Source: JBBDWJ01 sp040902925 (GTDB taxonomy: Bacteria; Acidobacteriota; Terriglobia; Bryobacterales; UBA6623). From it: a stretch of DNA of 27,028 nucleotides. Position numbers and translations under genes: made by a program. Below, piece after piece: positions 7,069 through 18,200 of the stretch. Location of the stretch: the NCBI GenBank assembly GCA_040902925.1, contig JBBDWJ010000180.1:1-27028 (forward strand), written 5' to 3'. A model generated the notes under the pieces. That model was not told the DNA's origin, made no database searches, and worked only from the letters and a program-made list of their open reading frames with translations. Position 1 is the first letter of the stretch; each line of letters starts with the position of its first letter.

Positions 7069-7636
7069 CACTTGGTCGCGATGTTCCCTGTTCGCTCGGA
7101 TAAGAATTACACGCGGCGGTGCAGAAACGCCGTGGTGCGTAACCCGGATGCTCTTTCGGCAGCCCTCAAGACACTCTCGCCGGTTGGAACTGTGCGGCCT
7201 GCTTCCTTTCAAGAAACCGGCAGTATTTTTCTCGGAACAATCGAAACTGTATGGGCATTCCTTTTGCTTTTTCGCGTACGAGCCGTTTAATTCCTGGCGT
7301 GTTCGGCGAGCTGTCTGATTGCGTGCCCCGTGCGCTTGCAGGTTTGGACTGATGCTTGCAAGGTGATAAAGAATCAGCCGCTATCCGTTGCGGCGGGCCG
7401 GTTCTAAGGCGTGTTTCTTTTCGAAATCGGGAGGACGTGCCCACGGGATTGTGCTGCGTTAGCTTAGTCTGAAAGCAGGCTTGTCGTTGGCGCGAATGCT
7501 GCGCGACGCGGGTCGCGGGGGTACTGGCAGAGGCGAAAGTATCCACGCGGCCGAAGCTGGCTGACGTTGTCGAGGGTGCTTGACGGCTGGAATTGCCTGG
7601 GGACGTGCCGTCGAGCAGCGAGAGGCGAGGCGTTTC
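7069..7636. other. 568-base region between pilT and the five-gene block
   Basis: No convincing gene is seen. The open frames here (for example 72 codons from 7072, 126 codons on the minus strand to 7546) have no domain-like pattern and no ribosome binding site. It holds a possible terminator for pilT (7179-7230). The promoter of the downstream block must lie here or further upstream, but no clear -35/-10 pair was found. Confidence 0.5.
7179..7230 (+). terminator. possible pilT terminator
   Basis: GCCGGTT (7179-7185) pairs with AACCGGC (7215-7221), GGAA next to it with TTCC (7203-7206), and ATTTTT follows at 7225-7230. The 29-base region inside and the eight-base bulge make it weak. It is 110 bases past the pilT stop. 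Confidence 0.3.
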
Positions 7637-9730
7637 TTGTTGCCGTTGCTCAAGCGTGCGTTTCGGAAAAGAAACTCAGTGGCGCTGGTAATCGCCGTGG
7701 CGCTGGCGGGCGCCGCCGCCGTGGTGAGCGTGTTGTGGCAGGCATCGAACGCGCTTCGGGAAGCGGGCAATCAGGTTGCTTTCGATTCCGAAATCGCGTT
7801 CGCACTCGTGCGTCTTGACGAGGGCTCCTCACTCGCCGAATCGGCCGCAATGCGCGCGAGTGGAAACCCTGCCTCGGCGCCAAACGCGCCCGTGTCGCAA
7901 GCCTCGGGCGTTTTCGAGTGGATCAGCGCCCCGGCGCTATTTGCCGATGCCGTAGAAATGGACGGCACGCTGTACGTTGCCGGCCCGACTGGCGTATTCG
8001 TCTACAACGGCCAAGGGGCGCTCGAAAGGCACTATCGCGTCGGGCTCGAGTTGCCCGCGGCGCCGCCGCAAGGGCTCGCGACAGGGGTCTCCACGACGAA
8101 GGTGGGGCGGGCGCTCTACGTGGCAACTGCCGGCGAGGGTTTGCTCGTCCTCGACGGACTGGAAGGCACGGGCGAAACCCAGGTCGAGAATCCAGGGCAG
8201 GGCACTGGTCCCCGCCGGCGGCCTGGCAGCGCCTTTCAGCAGGTACGGGCCAGCCAGCCAGACTATAGGGACTTGACCGCCGTGCTCCCTCTCGATACGG
8301 GCCGAGTACTGCTCGGTTCGCAGCGCAGAGGAGTGCTGGTCTACGACGGTAAGCGACTGTCGCCGCTGCACCCGAGCCTTGCCGGCCTGCACGTCACCGC
8401 GCTCGCCGGCGACGAATCGGCGGTCTGGATCGGCACTCTTGGGGAAGGCCTGCTGCGTTGGAGCGCGGGCCGCTTACAACGCTTCGGCGAAGACGACGGA
8501 CTGCCGGACCGGCAGATTCTTTCCCTGGCGCTCCAAGGGAATCGTCTCTACGCGGGTACGCCGCTAGGGGTCGCCGAATTTCTAGACGGCCGCTTCGAAC
8601 GCGAGTTAGCGCCGGGATTTTTCGCTACCGCGCTCCTGATTCGCGGCAAGAGTCTGCTTGTTGGCACCTTGGATGAAGGCGTCGTCGAGGTGCCGCTCGA
8701 AGCAGCCCGGCCGCGGGGTCCACGATTCGAATCCCACGGTCTCGGCGATCTCGATGCGGTTGCGATTCACCGCCTGATCGAATGCGGCGGAGAGCCTTAC
8801 GCGCTGGCCCAGGACGGCCTGTATGCCCTCGACCCGAAGGCCGGCCAGAAGCGGCAAGTCCTCGATCGTAGCGCCGCTGTGTTGACTGACCGCAACATCT
8901 CCGCGCTCAATCGGGATTCCGCCGGTCGCCTGTGGGTTGGCTACTTCGACCGCGGTCTCGACATTCTCGATCCGTCGCTCGGCCACGCCCGGCATATCGA
9001 AGACGAAACGGTATTCTGCATCAACCGTATCGTCGAGTCGAAGGAAAAAAGCCTGACAGCCGTAGCTACCGCCAACGGCCTGGCGATGTTCGACGCGGCC
9101 GCGCAGCTTCAGCACGTGATCGGCCGCGGCGAAGGACTTATCGCGGACCATGTGACCGATGTGTGGTTCGCCTCGACGGGTATGATCGCCGCGACCCCCG
9201 CTGGCATCACGTTTCTCGACGCCGCGGGCAGCCGCAGTCTTTACGCTTTCCACGGTCTGGTTAACAACCACGTCTATACAATGGCCGCTGCCGGTGACCG
9301 CCTGCTGGCAGGAACGCTCGGCGGGCTTTCGGTGCTTGACGCCGGCGTTGTCCGCGCCAGCTACACCACCGCGAACTCCGAGCTGAAGCACAACTGGATT
9401 ACCTCGATCGTGCCGTTCGGCCGCGACTGGTTTGTGGGGACTTACGGAGCGGGCGTTCTGCGGCTCGATGAAGCGGGGCGCTGGCATGCGTTCCCCGACG
9501 CTGGCCGCCCGCTCGAAATCAACGCCAACGCCATGGTTTCGAGCGCTGACCGCGTCTATGCCGGGGCACTCGACGGGGGTTTGTACGTATACGAGGGCGC
9601 CAGCGGCGGCTGGCGTGTTATCACGCAAGGACTGCCTTCTCGCAACGTGACCGCGCTCGAACTTTCCGATGGCTATCTTTACGTCGGCACCGACAACGGT
9701 TTGGTGCGCGTCGCCGAGAGCGGAATTTGA
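7637..9730 (+). CDS. membrane-anchored double beta-propeller protein
   Basis: About 697 residues. One hydrophobic helix near the start (LVIAVALAGAAAVVSVLW, about 15-33), preceded by Arg/Lys, anchors it in the inner membrane with the rest outside. About 13 repeats of a two-component-regulator-propeller type follow, each with a strand pair such as LYVATAGEGLLVLDG, VWIGTLGEGLLRW, LLAGTLGGLSVLD, WFVGTYGAGVLRLD or LYVGTDNGLVRV. That number suggests two roughly seven-bladed propellers. Such repeats usually form the sensor half of hybrid histidine kinases, but no kinase or output domain is present. Starts are uncertain: TTG at 7637 has GAGG six bases upstream; TTG at 7580 has GAGGG only three bases away. 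First gene of the five-gene block; its stop is ten bases before the next ATG. Function unknown. Confidence 0.8.
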   Translation: MLPLLKRAFRKRNSVALVIAVALAGAAAVVSVLWQASNALREAGNQVAFDSEIAFALVRLDEGSSLAESAAMRASGNPASAPNAPVSQASGVFEWISAPALFADAVEMDGTLYVAGPTGVFVYNGQGALERHYRVGLELPAAPPQGLATGVSTTKVGRALYVATAGEGLLVLDGLEGTGETQVENPGQGTGPRRRPGSAFQQVRASQPDYRDLTAVLPLDTGRVLLGSQRRGVLVYDGKRLSPLHPSLAGLHVTALAGDESAVWIGTLGEGLLRWSAGRLQRFGEDDGLPDRQILSLALQGNRLYAGTPLGVAEFLDGRFERELAPGFFATALLIRGKSLLVGTLDEGVVEVPLEAARPRGPRFESHGLGDLDAVAIHRLIECGGEPYALAQDGLYALDPKAGQKRQVLDRSAAVLTDRNISALNRDSAGRLWVGYFDRGLDILDPSLGHARHIEDETVFCINRIVESKEKSLTAVATANGLAMFDAAAQLQHVIGRGEGLIADHVTDVWFASTGMIAATPAGITFLDAAGSRSLYAFHGLVNNHVYTMAAAGDRLLAGTLGGLSVLDAGVVRASYTTANSELKHNWITSIVPFGRDWFVGTYGAGVLRLDEAGRWHAFPDAGRPLEINANAMVSSADRVYAGALDGGLYVYEGASGGWRVITQGLPSRNVTALELSDGYLYVGTDNGLVRVAESGI

Positions 9731-9740
9731 AATTTTTGTG

Positions 9741-12215
9741 ATGCCGCTGTTGTCCAGAGCGCTGATCGACGCCACTGCCAGGCTGGCGCTAGCGCTCGCC
9801 TTGCTCCCGGCGGTCGCGTGGGCCGACGCCGGAGTGCTCATTCCGTCCAACATTCCGCAGCCCGACCCGGCTGTCCTGTCGCTCGAAGAGATGAAGGTTG
9901 ACGTGCGGATCGACAATGGTGTGGCGCGCGTCGCGATCCGGCAGATCTTTGCGAGCCACCACCCAGGCGTTCTCGAAGGCAACTGGGTGTTCGCACTGCC
10001 GAGCCGGGCGACGATTTCGGATTTCGCGGTCTGGGACGGCGTGACGCGCATCCCCGGCGTGATCCTCGAACGGCGGCGCGCCGAGGAGATTTACGAAAAC
10101 CTGAAATGGCAGTCGATCGACCCCGGGCTGTTGCAGATGGGCGAATACGATGCGGCCGAAGCCCGCCGCACGGCGGTTTTTAGCGCCAAGATCGTGCCGA
10201 TTCCCGCGCACGGCACCAAGCGGGTCGAGTTCGAGTATCACGAGCGCATCGCGGTCGAGAACCTGCGGTCCTACTTCGCGATCCCGCTGCGGCCGGACGC
10301 CTACCAGGCTCAAACAGCGGCGCAGATCGAGATCAATCTGGAATTGCGCTCGCGGCACTCGATCCGCGACTTTCGCGCCGTGGGCGGCACGTTTCCGCTC
10401 ACGATTTTGGAGAGTGGGCCGAACGAGATCCGGGCGCGGTTCGAGGGCCGGCAGGTTCTGTTCAGCGAGGATTTCGCCGTCGAGTATGCGCTCGACTCCG
10501 CCGCCGGAGACACCCTCGAGATTCTTACCTATCGCGACCCGAACCCGGCGCGCCCCGATCCGACGGTGCTCTCGCTCGAGCCGAACGCGCCGCCGGCGGG
10601 ATTCTTTCAGGCCTCGGCGCTGTTGGCGCTGCCGAGCGTCGAGGTCGAGCAGCCCGCGGGCGCCGGTCCCCCGTTAGTGCGCGACAGCGGCGCGCCGCGA
10701 ACGGTCGTTGCCTTGTTCGACAACTCACTCTCGATGCAGTGGGAAAAGCTCGAACGCAGCTACCGCGCGCTCGAAACGCTGCTGCTTGGCCTGCGGTCCC
10801 AAGACCGCTTTAGTCTGTTGCTGGTCAACTCGGAAATCGAGGCCTTCCGGCCCGAGCCCGCCGCCGCCGATTCCCGCACTGTCGAGCAGGCGTTGGCGTT
10901 CGTGAAGCAAAGCTATATTCGTGGCGGCACCGATCTCGAACGCGGGCTCGAGGCCGCTCTGGAGCACTGCGCCAAGGGTACGGGCGAGCGTTATCTGGTT
11001 CTGCTGAGCGACGGTGGTGCGACGCGCGGCACGATTCACAACGCGCGCCTGGCCGAGCGCTACGCCGCGCGCCTGAGCCAAATGGAATCGCAGGCCGCGC
11101 CGCGAGCGTTTGTATTTGCCGTCGGCGACGATGCCAACCTGCCGCTGCTGCGCATGCTGGCTCGCGACGGCAGGACCGCGGCGGCCGACGACGCGGCCGG
11201 TGGCGGCGAGTCGTCCCCGGGCGGAGTGCTCGAATGGGTTCGCTCGACCGAGCCCATCGACTTCAAGCTCAACGCCTTTATCTCGAAAATCGGCCGCCGC
11301 CCGCTGTCCGGCCTTACGCTCTCCAGCAGCCCGGCGGAAAACTTCGATCTCGTCTATCCGCTCGAGGAAAGATGGTTTTCCGGATCGATGGCCTCATGGG
11401 TCGGGCGTTATCTCAAGCCGCTCGCCGAAGCCAAGTTTGCCGTGACGGGCATGCGCGGAGAGGAACCCCTGCGCCTGGAGCAGACCGCCGCGCTGCCCGA
11501 GGAAGATTTGAGCCACGCGCATCTGCCGCGCACTTGGGCGCGCGCCCGCGTCGACGCCTTGCTCGAAAAAATCGAGCGCGACGGCGAAGACCAGGCCACC
11601 ATCGACGAGATTATTCGGCTGGCGAAGAAGTACAAGTTCGTCACGCCCTACACGTCGTTTCTAGCCGCGCCGCGTTCGCTGCTGCGGCCGCGAGTGATCC
11701 GGCCGGGCGACCCGATTCTGCGCGTGCGCACCGACGAGTCGATTGTTTCGGTCACGGCGTTGTTACCCTTCGGGCTGGTCAAGAAGTTGAAGTTCCTCGA
11801 ATCCGAGGGCATCTGGCAAACGCGCTTTCTGGCGCCCAAGGACATGCTCGACGGTCAGCACAACGTGCGCTTGGTGCTGCGCGACCGCCAGGGGCGCGTC
11901 TATCGGGAATCGAAAAGTTTTTGGATTTCGAGCAAGCCGCCCGAAGTAAAAGTGAAGCTCGACAAGCGGGCATTCCGCCGTGGTGAGACCGTTGAGCTCA
12001 AAGCCAGCGCTTCGAGCACCACGCGGACGCTGACCGCGCGTCTTTATGGGGCGCCGCCGGTCTCGCTGCGCTGGAACCAGAAAGCCGGATACAACACGGG
12101 GCGGCTTGTGATCCCGGCTGATCTGCCGCCGGGCCGCTATGCCTTGAAACTGACGGCGGAAGATTTCGCGCACAACATCGGCGCCGAGGAGGTCTTTCTT
12201 GAAGTCGCGCCGTAG
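9741..12215 (+). CDS. exported VIT and von Willebrand factor A domain protein
   Basis: 824 residues with the layout of inter-alpha-trypsin inhibitor heavy chains. A signal peptide ends near AVAWADA (about 24-31). The VIT domain covers about 45-185 (VDVRIDNGVARVAIRQIF, then the GNWVFALP stretch). The vWA domain, about 320-480, has a complete metal-ion-dependent adhesion site: DNSLS (327-331), Thr397 and Asp424 of LLSDGG, so it should bind ligand through a divalent cation. A helical part ending in KYKFVTPYTSFLAAP is typical of bacterial VIT/vWA proteins. The last 100 residues look like an Ig/macroglobulin-like fold (LPPGRYALKLTAEDF). The ATG at 9741 starts the signal peptide; the longer open frame from 9669 does not. 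No Shine-Dalgarno is seen, so translation probably depends on the gene before it. Its end overlaps the TPR gene by 17 bases. Confidence 0.9.
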   Translation: MPLLSRALIDATARLALALALLPAVAWADAGVLIPSNIPQPDPAVLSLEEMKVDVRIDNGVARVAIRQIFASHHPGVLEGNWVFALPSRATISDFAVWDGVTRIPGVILERRRAEEIYENLKWQSIDPGLLQMGEYDAAEARRTAVFSAKIVPIPAHGTKRVEFEYHERIAVENLRSYFAIPLRPDAYQAQTAAQIEINLELRSRHSIRDFRAVGGTFPLTILESGPNEIRARFEGRQVLFSEDFAVEYALDSAAGDTLEILTYRDPNPARPDPTVLSLEPNAPPAGFFQASALLALPSVEVEQPAGAGPPLVRDSGAPRTVVALFDNSLSMQWEKLERSYRALETLLLGLRSQDRFSLLLVNSEIEAFRPEPAAADSRTVEQALAFVKQSYIRGGTDLERGLEAALEHCAKGTGERYLVLLSDGGATRGTIHNARLAERYAARLSQMESQAAPRAFVFAVGDDANLPLLRMLARDGRTAAADDAAGGGESSPGGVLEWVRSTEPIDFKLNAFISKIGRRPLSGLTLSSSPAENFDLVYPLEERWFSGSMASWVGRYLKPLAEAKFAVTGMRGEEPLRLEQTAALPEEDLSHAHLPRTWARARVDALLEKIERDGEDQATIDEIIRLAKKYKFVTPYTSFLAAPRSLLRPRVIRPGDPILRVRTDESIVSVTALLPFGLVKKLKFLESEGIWQTRFLAPKDMLDGQHNVRLVLRDRQGRVYRESKSFWISSKPPEVKVKLDKRAFRRGETVELKASASSTTRTLTARLYGAPPVSLRWNQKAGYNTGRLVIPADLPPGRYALKLTAEDFAHNIGAEEVFLEVAP
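12186..12192 (+). promoter_or_regulatory. strong ribosome binding site for the TPR gene, inside the VIT/vWA gene
   Basis: GAGGAGG lies six bases before the TTG at 12199. This fixes the start of the 2400-residue gene within the last codons of the VIT/vWA gene and gives it its own strong initiation despite the TTG. Confidence 0.7.
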
Positions 12216-15200
12216 ATGGCCCGCCATCGTGCCCGCCGCCGTGCTGGTTGTCGGCGTGGGCCTGTTCGATGCGCAGGCGCGCCTGCCCGAGTGGGTGCGC
12301 TATATCGAAGGTGCGAGTCCGTTGCGCGACGCTTTCTTCCGCCTTGTCTCGATGCCTGGCGGCGCCGTGCGAGCCGAGCGCCCGCCTCAGGAAACACGCG
12401 TCGCCCTCACAGAGCAGATTCGGCTCGAACCCGACGATGCCCAACTCTACGCGCTCCGGGCGCACGAGGCCGAACGGCAGCTTGATTTCGGCGCGTCCGA
12501 AAGCGATTGGCAGGAATACGCCGCGCGCATTGACGATCCTGTTGAGGGACAGCTCGCTCTGGCCGATTTTTACCACCGCCGCCTGCGCCCCGCGGACGAA
12601 GTCGATGCGCTGCTTGCCGTGGGGCGCTCGCCTGCTTCCGAAAGCGACCGGCTGCTGCCGCCCCAGCAGCAGCGTTCGTGGCAGGCCTTCGAGCGCAGCC
12701 TGGAGCTGATCGAGGCACAGGCTTTACCGGCCGAGCTGGCAATTCGCCAGTATCGCGCCTGGCGCGCGCGGTACCCCGAGCAATACACGCTGCCGCAATT
12801 GCAGTTCGAGTTTCTGATCCGCAAACGCCGCCTCGACGACGCGCAGCAGCTCCTCACCGAATACCAGGAACAGTTTCCGTACGACCCGGTGTTTCGCCTC
12901 AAGGCGCGCGCAGAAATCCTGCGGCGGCAAGGTTCGGCCGACCAGGCGTTGGCGCTTTACGACGAAGCGTTCGAGCCGCTTTGGCCCCCCGGCCTGCTGC
13001 AGGAATATTTTTCTCTGATCGATCAAACAAAGCGGCTGCGAAGCCATCTCGATCGCGCGCGCGGACGTCTTGCCGAAAACCCCGACGACCTACAAGCGGC
13101 CGGCTGGGTGTTTCACTACTACCAGCGGCAAGGCAATCTGCCGGCGGCTCAGGCCGTGCTGGGTGATTTCCGGCAGAGCAAGGAATCGCGCCAGGCGGCC
13201 TGGAGCGCCGTCGAATTGCAGACCCTAGCGCAGCTATATCGCGGCCTCAACAATCACAACGAGACGGCGCGCTATTACTATGCGCTTTACAATCTTTCGG
13301 CGGCGGACGCAGCCGCGCGCGAGCAGGCTTTGGCGGGGCTGATCGACCTGCTGCTCGGCGCGCCGGATCAGCCGATTCATTTCGGCGCCGGGAATCTTTC
13401 GTTCTATCGCGACATCGCGACGATGGACGACCACCCCGGCTTTCTCAGCGGCATCCTGTCGTTATTGTTGAACGGGCAATCTCCGCAGTCGCAGTTCTCG
13501 TGGCAGGAGCAAGCGTCGACAGCGTACTTCCATCGCGCCAAAGCCGCCGAGCTGCTGGCTCTTTTCGACCGCCAGTTTCCGCAATCCGAACGGCGCGCCT
13601 CGTTGCGGGCGGACGTGCTGCAGGCGTTCGCGACTTACGGCGATAACGAAGGCGTGCTGCGCGGCGGGGGCGAATTTCTGACTGCCTTTCCCGACTCGCC
13701 GGTGCGCACTCAGGTTTCGCTGCTGATGGCCGAAGCGCACGCCCGCGCGGGCCAAACCGAGCAGGAGTTCGCCGCCTACGATGCGTTGCTCGAAGAACTG
13801 GCGAAGCTCGCCGAAGGCGTGCCGATCGGCGAGAACGCCGGGGCTGCTCCTTCGCCGGCTTACGGCCGCCCCGCGTATGGCGGTGGACCACGCATCTATG
13901 GCGGCGGCCCTGTCTTCGGAGCTTCGCCCGCGCGCTCGCCTGAATACGCCCGCGTGCTCGATCTCTACATCGCGCGATTGCTCGCGCTCGAGCGCCTGCC
14001 CGACGGGCTGCGGCTCTATGCACGTGAGATCCAGCGCAACCCTGACGACCCCGGGCTTTACGAACGTCTCGCCGCCTTTCTCGAACAGAATGGCATGAGC
14101 CAGCAGGTCGAGGCGGTCTACCAGCAGGCCCTCGGCCGTTTTCAGGATGCCTCCTGGAACCATAAGCTGGCGCGCTGGTATTTGCGCTGGGATCGCGGGC
14201 AGGAATTTTCACGGCTTACGCAGCAAGTGATTCAAACCTTCTCCGGTACCGATCTCGAAGACTACTTCGGGCAGATCGTCAGCGGTGCATCGATCAGTCC
14301 GCAGGTCTACTTGCAGTTGAATCTTTACGCGCACCAGCGTTTCCCGCACAACCTGACTTTCGTTCACAACCTGCTGCGCGCTTATCAGACGCGCGAAACC
14401 TTCAACCAGGCCGCTTGGGAAGGCCTGCTGCGGCAATACTGGTACTTCGACCCGAATCTACGCTCGCGCTTCTTCGAGTTCCTTTCGCGCACCGGGCGCT
14501 TGGATGCGGAGCTTGCCTCGCTTGAGTCTTCGGCTGGCACGGGCGAGCAACGCTGGCACCAACTCGCTCGCGACAACCCGGCGGCGGCCGAGTACATCGC
14601 AGAGGCGCGTGTCTGGCGTTCGCATTTTGAAGAGGCCGCGCCGGTGTTGCTGGCGTTGGCGACGGACCTGCCGGCGGAAGAAGCGATTTCCGAGCGCGCG
14701 ACGTCGGTCCATCGTTCGCTGGCGCATGCCGAGCCAGGCTATTCCGACGTTGCGGCCACCCTCGCGCAGAGCCTGTACGCATTCAAGCCTCGCGACCGCG
14801 AGCACCTCGCGCTGGTCGGCGACATCTGGGCCGACCGCGAATTGTTTGGGCGCGCCGAGCCCTTGTGGGAGCGCATTCCCGAAATCGAACCCGGCCGTCC
14901 GGGGGGCTACCTCGAAGCCGCGACGGTGTTTTGGGACTACTACCTGTTCGATGACGCGCTGCGGATGATTGACCTCGGGCGCGTGCGGCTCAACGATCCG
15001 GCGCGTTTCGCGTATGAGGCCGGCGCGATCCACGAAAACCGCCGCGATTACACGCGGGCAGCGAGTGAATACCTCAAGGGCGCGCTCGCGCCGGAGGGCG
15101 GCTCGGCGGCCCAGCGGCGTTTGATCGAACTGTCGCGGCGGCCGGCTCATCGTGAGCTGATCGACCAGCTCAGCGCGCAACTTGTGGCTGGCCAGAACCC

Positions 15201-18200
15201 CGGGCCCGAGGCCGTCACGCTGCGTGTGGCGGTTCTCGAAGCGCAGCAGCGGCGCGCGGACCTCGATCAATTCCTGTCGCGGATGATCGAAACCACGACG
15301 TCGTTCGAGTTGCTCGAGCAGATCGGCAACATCGCGTCGTCGCGCCGCCTGGACGCCATTCGAGCCCAGGGCATCGAGCGCCAGATCGCGTTGACGCAAG
15401 ATCCCGTCGACCGCATGCGGCTGCGGCTCGCGTTGATGCAGCTTCATGAGGGCCGCAACGATGTCGCGGCGGCGCGCCAGGTGATCGACGAGCTCTATGG
15501 AGAGAATTCGAGAGTGCTCGGCGTCGTGCGCGCTCGCGTCGATTTCGCCTGGCGGCAAAATGAACACGACCGGGCGCTCGCGGTTCTCGAACAAGCTGCC
15601 GCGCAAGCCTATCCCGAGCTGGGAAAGAAGCTGCTGTTCGAAGCGGCGCGCAAGGCTACCGAAATCGCGCGCTACGGCCAGGCCCGGCAATGGCTCGACA
15701 GCTTGCTTGCCGGCGCTCCGTTTGATGCGCAGTATCTGGCCGCGATGGCGGATACCTACGGCCGCGCGAACGATCAGGCCGGGCTGCGGGAGTTTTACGA
15801 AACCAAGATCAGTGCGTTTAGCGAAGCCGGCCTGCCCGCCGCTTCGAAACGAGAGCAGCTTGCCGCGCTGCGCCGGGGTCTGATCCCCGCGCTGACCAAA
15901 CTCGGTGAGCACGCCGCGGCCGTCGATCAATACATCGAGATCATCAATCGCTTCCCCGACGATGAGCCGCTGGCAGGCGAGGCGTCCTGGTATGCGGATC
16001 GCCACGGCCGCCGCCAACAGCTCATCGACTACTACGTCAAAACAACCGCCGATTCGCCCAAGGACTATCGTTATCACCGCGTGCTCGCCTGGGTATATCG
16101 CAATCTGGAGCAGATGCCCGAGGCCATCGAAGCGTTCCGGCGGGCGTCAGCGGTGCGCCCCGAGATGGCCGGTCTGCTCGATGAAAGGGCGGCGCTCGAA
16201 GAAAGGCTGATGCGGTTCGACGACGCGCTGGCTACCTATCAGCAACTCTATGAGCTGCGCTACCAGGATCCGCATTGGATGGAACAGATCGCGCGGATCT
16301 ACGCCCGGCAGCAGCGCCACGCCGAGGCCGTCGAAGCGGTCGAGAGGGCGTTAATCAGCGGAAGGCCCGAGCGCCCCGAAAACTACGTCGCTGCCGCCGA
16401 GCGTCTCGAGCAGTGGAGTTACTTCGATGACGCCGCCCGCTTCGCCGCGCGCGCTATCGATCTCGCCGGTGACCGACTGCTCGAGGACTACCGCTATCAG
16501 CCCGCGCTACGGTTGTACGGACGCCTCCAGGCCAAGCTGCGGCAGCACGAAGAGGCTTACCAACGGTTGACAAGCGCCATGCCCGCGCAGGCCAATGACT
16601 TCTCCGGAGAACTGTTGGGCACTGCGCTGGGCGAAATGGCTTCTAGCGTCGCGAAGTATTTCACGCCGGAGGAGAAGACCTCGTTCGTAGCGTTTTTGGA
16701 GAGCCGGAAGGCAGCCTTACCCGTCTTAGAGGCTGAACGGCGTCTGCTTCCTATGACGCGGCAGGCCGGCCTGGCGGAACTCGAAGTGCAGTGGCGCTAC
16801 GAGCGCATGATGGCCGATCCGGGCAGTAACGACGCCGAAGCTCACCGCTACCAGCTCATCGAATTGCAGAAAGCGCGCCTGCACCATGAAGAACTAGGCA
16901 AGCAGTTGGAGGCCTACTGGCAGGTTTATCCCCTGCAGGCGCAGCGCAACAGCGTGCTTTACGATGCCGCGGCGGCCTATCGCGCGGTGGGTGATTCCGG
17001 GTCGGAGCTGCGTGTTCTCGAATTGGGCGGCAACCTCGACGATGGCCGCTATCTGGACCTTCTTCTCGCACAGCAGCCGGATCGACTCGTGGGCCTAGCC
17101 ACGCCGGCAACAGCCGAACATCATCCCGACCGACCGGCAAACATGGCCTTAACCGGTGACGACGTAGGCCTGGCGCTGCGCGTCGTCGCCGCGCGCGGCC
17201 GAAATCGCCCTGTTGTGTGGCGCAACGCCTATGCGGGACTCGTTGGGCTCCACTTCGGCTATCAAGGCCCGCAGGTCAACAGTGCCTTTCAGTCCGCGCT
17301 TGGCACGGGAACAATCGGCGAGCGGCTCGGCGTCACTGTCGATCGCGATCAGCAGCTCGCCGGCGACATCTGGTTCTACTATGGCTCGCGATACGGCGAG
17401 TTTCTCGGGCTGGGCGAAGGCGGCGGCGCGGAAGACTATCTGCCGGCCGCGGTAGAAGCCGCGCCGGGGCGATCTTCCGCCTACGCGCAACTTGGCGACT
17501 ACTATCACGGCGAAGGCGAACTCGCCAAAGCTGTTAGCGAATACGAGCACGCCCTCGAACTCAATGCTGAGCAAGGCCGCCTGCACGATCGTCTCGCCGA
17601 AATTCACTGGAGCCGCGGCGAGCGTGAACAGGCCGCGGCGAGTTGGCGTTCCGCCATGCAAGCTTTCGGGCGCCAGGTTGCCCAGGGTAGAACGCCGCCA
17701 GAGTTTTGGGAAGAGACTGCCGCGGCGCTCCGGCACATTGGCGCAAACGGCGTCGAGGAGCAACTGCGTGAGCCGGTCCGCGGCTTTTTCGATCAATACG
17801 TACGGCGCAACGGCTCGTATCGCATCGAAAGTTTGCTGGGCGCCTGGTACGAGACGGCTGCGGATAAGGCCGTCGTGATCGCGGCGGCTCTCGAGTTAGG
17901 CGATCGCGCGCCGAATACCGAAGAGTTTCTAGGCGCCGTCGCCAACGCCGCATGGCTGCCGCGAAGCGAGCGCGAAACCTTCCTCAACCGCATCGTTGCG
18001 ATTCTCGAGCGCCGTCTGGCCGAGGCGTTCGGGCCGCGCAACTACTATGCCGAGCGCGGCCTGGACGAATGGAGAATCCGGCGCATCGAGTATTGGCTCG
18101 AAAACGGCGAGCCCGCCAAAGTGCAAGCGGCCGTGGATGAGGCCGGGGAGAGCTTGCAACAAATGCTGCGAACTGAACAAGCTGTGCTGCTGGTTCGCGT

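Noticed and set aside
7104..7128. CGGCG/CGCCG stem just after pilT as terminator
   Set aside because: Five base pairs, a nine-base loop, and no T-run behind it.
7072..7290. 72-codon open frame after pilT
   Set aside because: No ribosome binding site, no family resemblance, and it runs through a possible terminator hairpin.
8606..10051. 481-codon minus-strand open frame across the propeller and VIT/vWA genes
   Set aside because: It spans the junction of two well-supported plus-strand genes and has no recognisable domain.
12216..12485. Alternative ATG and frame at 12216 for the gene after VIT/vWA
   Set aside because: The frame closes after 89 codons, while the TTG at 12199 has a strong ribosome binding site and opens the 2400-codon frame.
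14458..16077. 539-codon minus-strand open frame inside the TPR gene
   Set aside because: It is the antisense shadow of a high-GC coding frame, has no ribosome binding site or domain pattern, and the plus strand shows clear TPR units.
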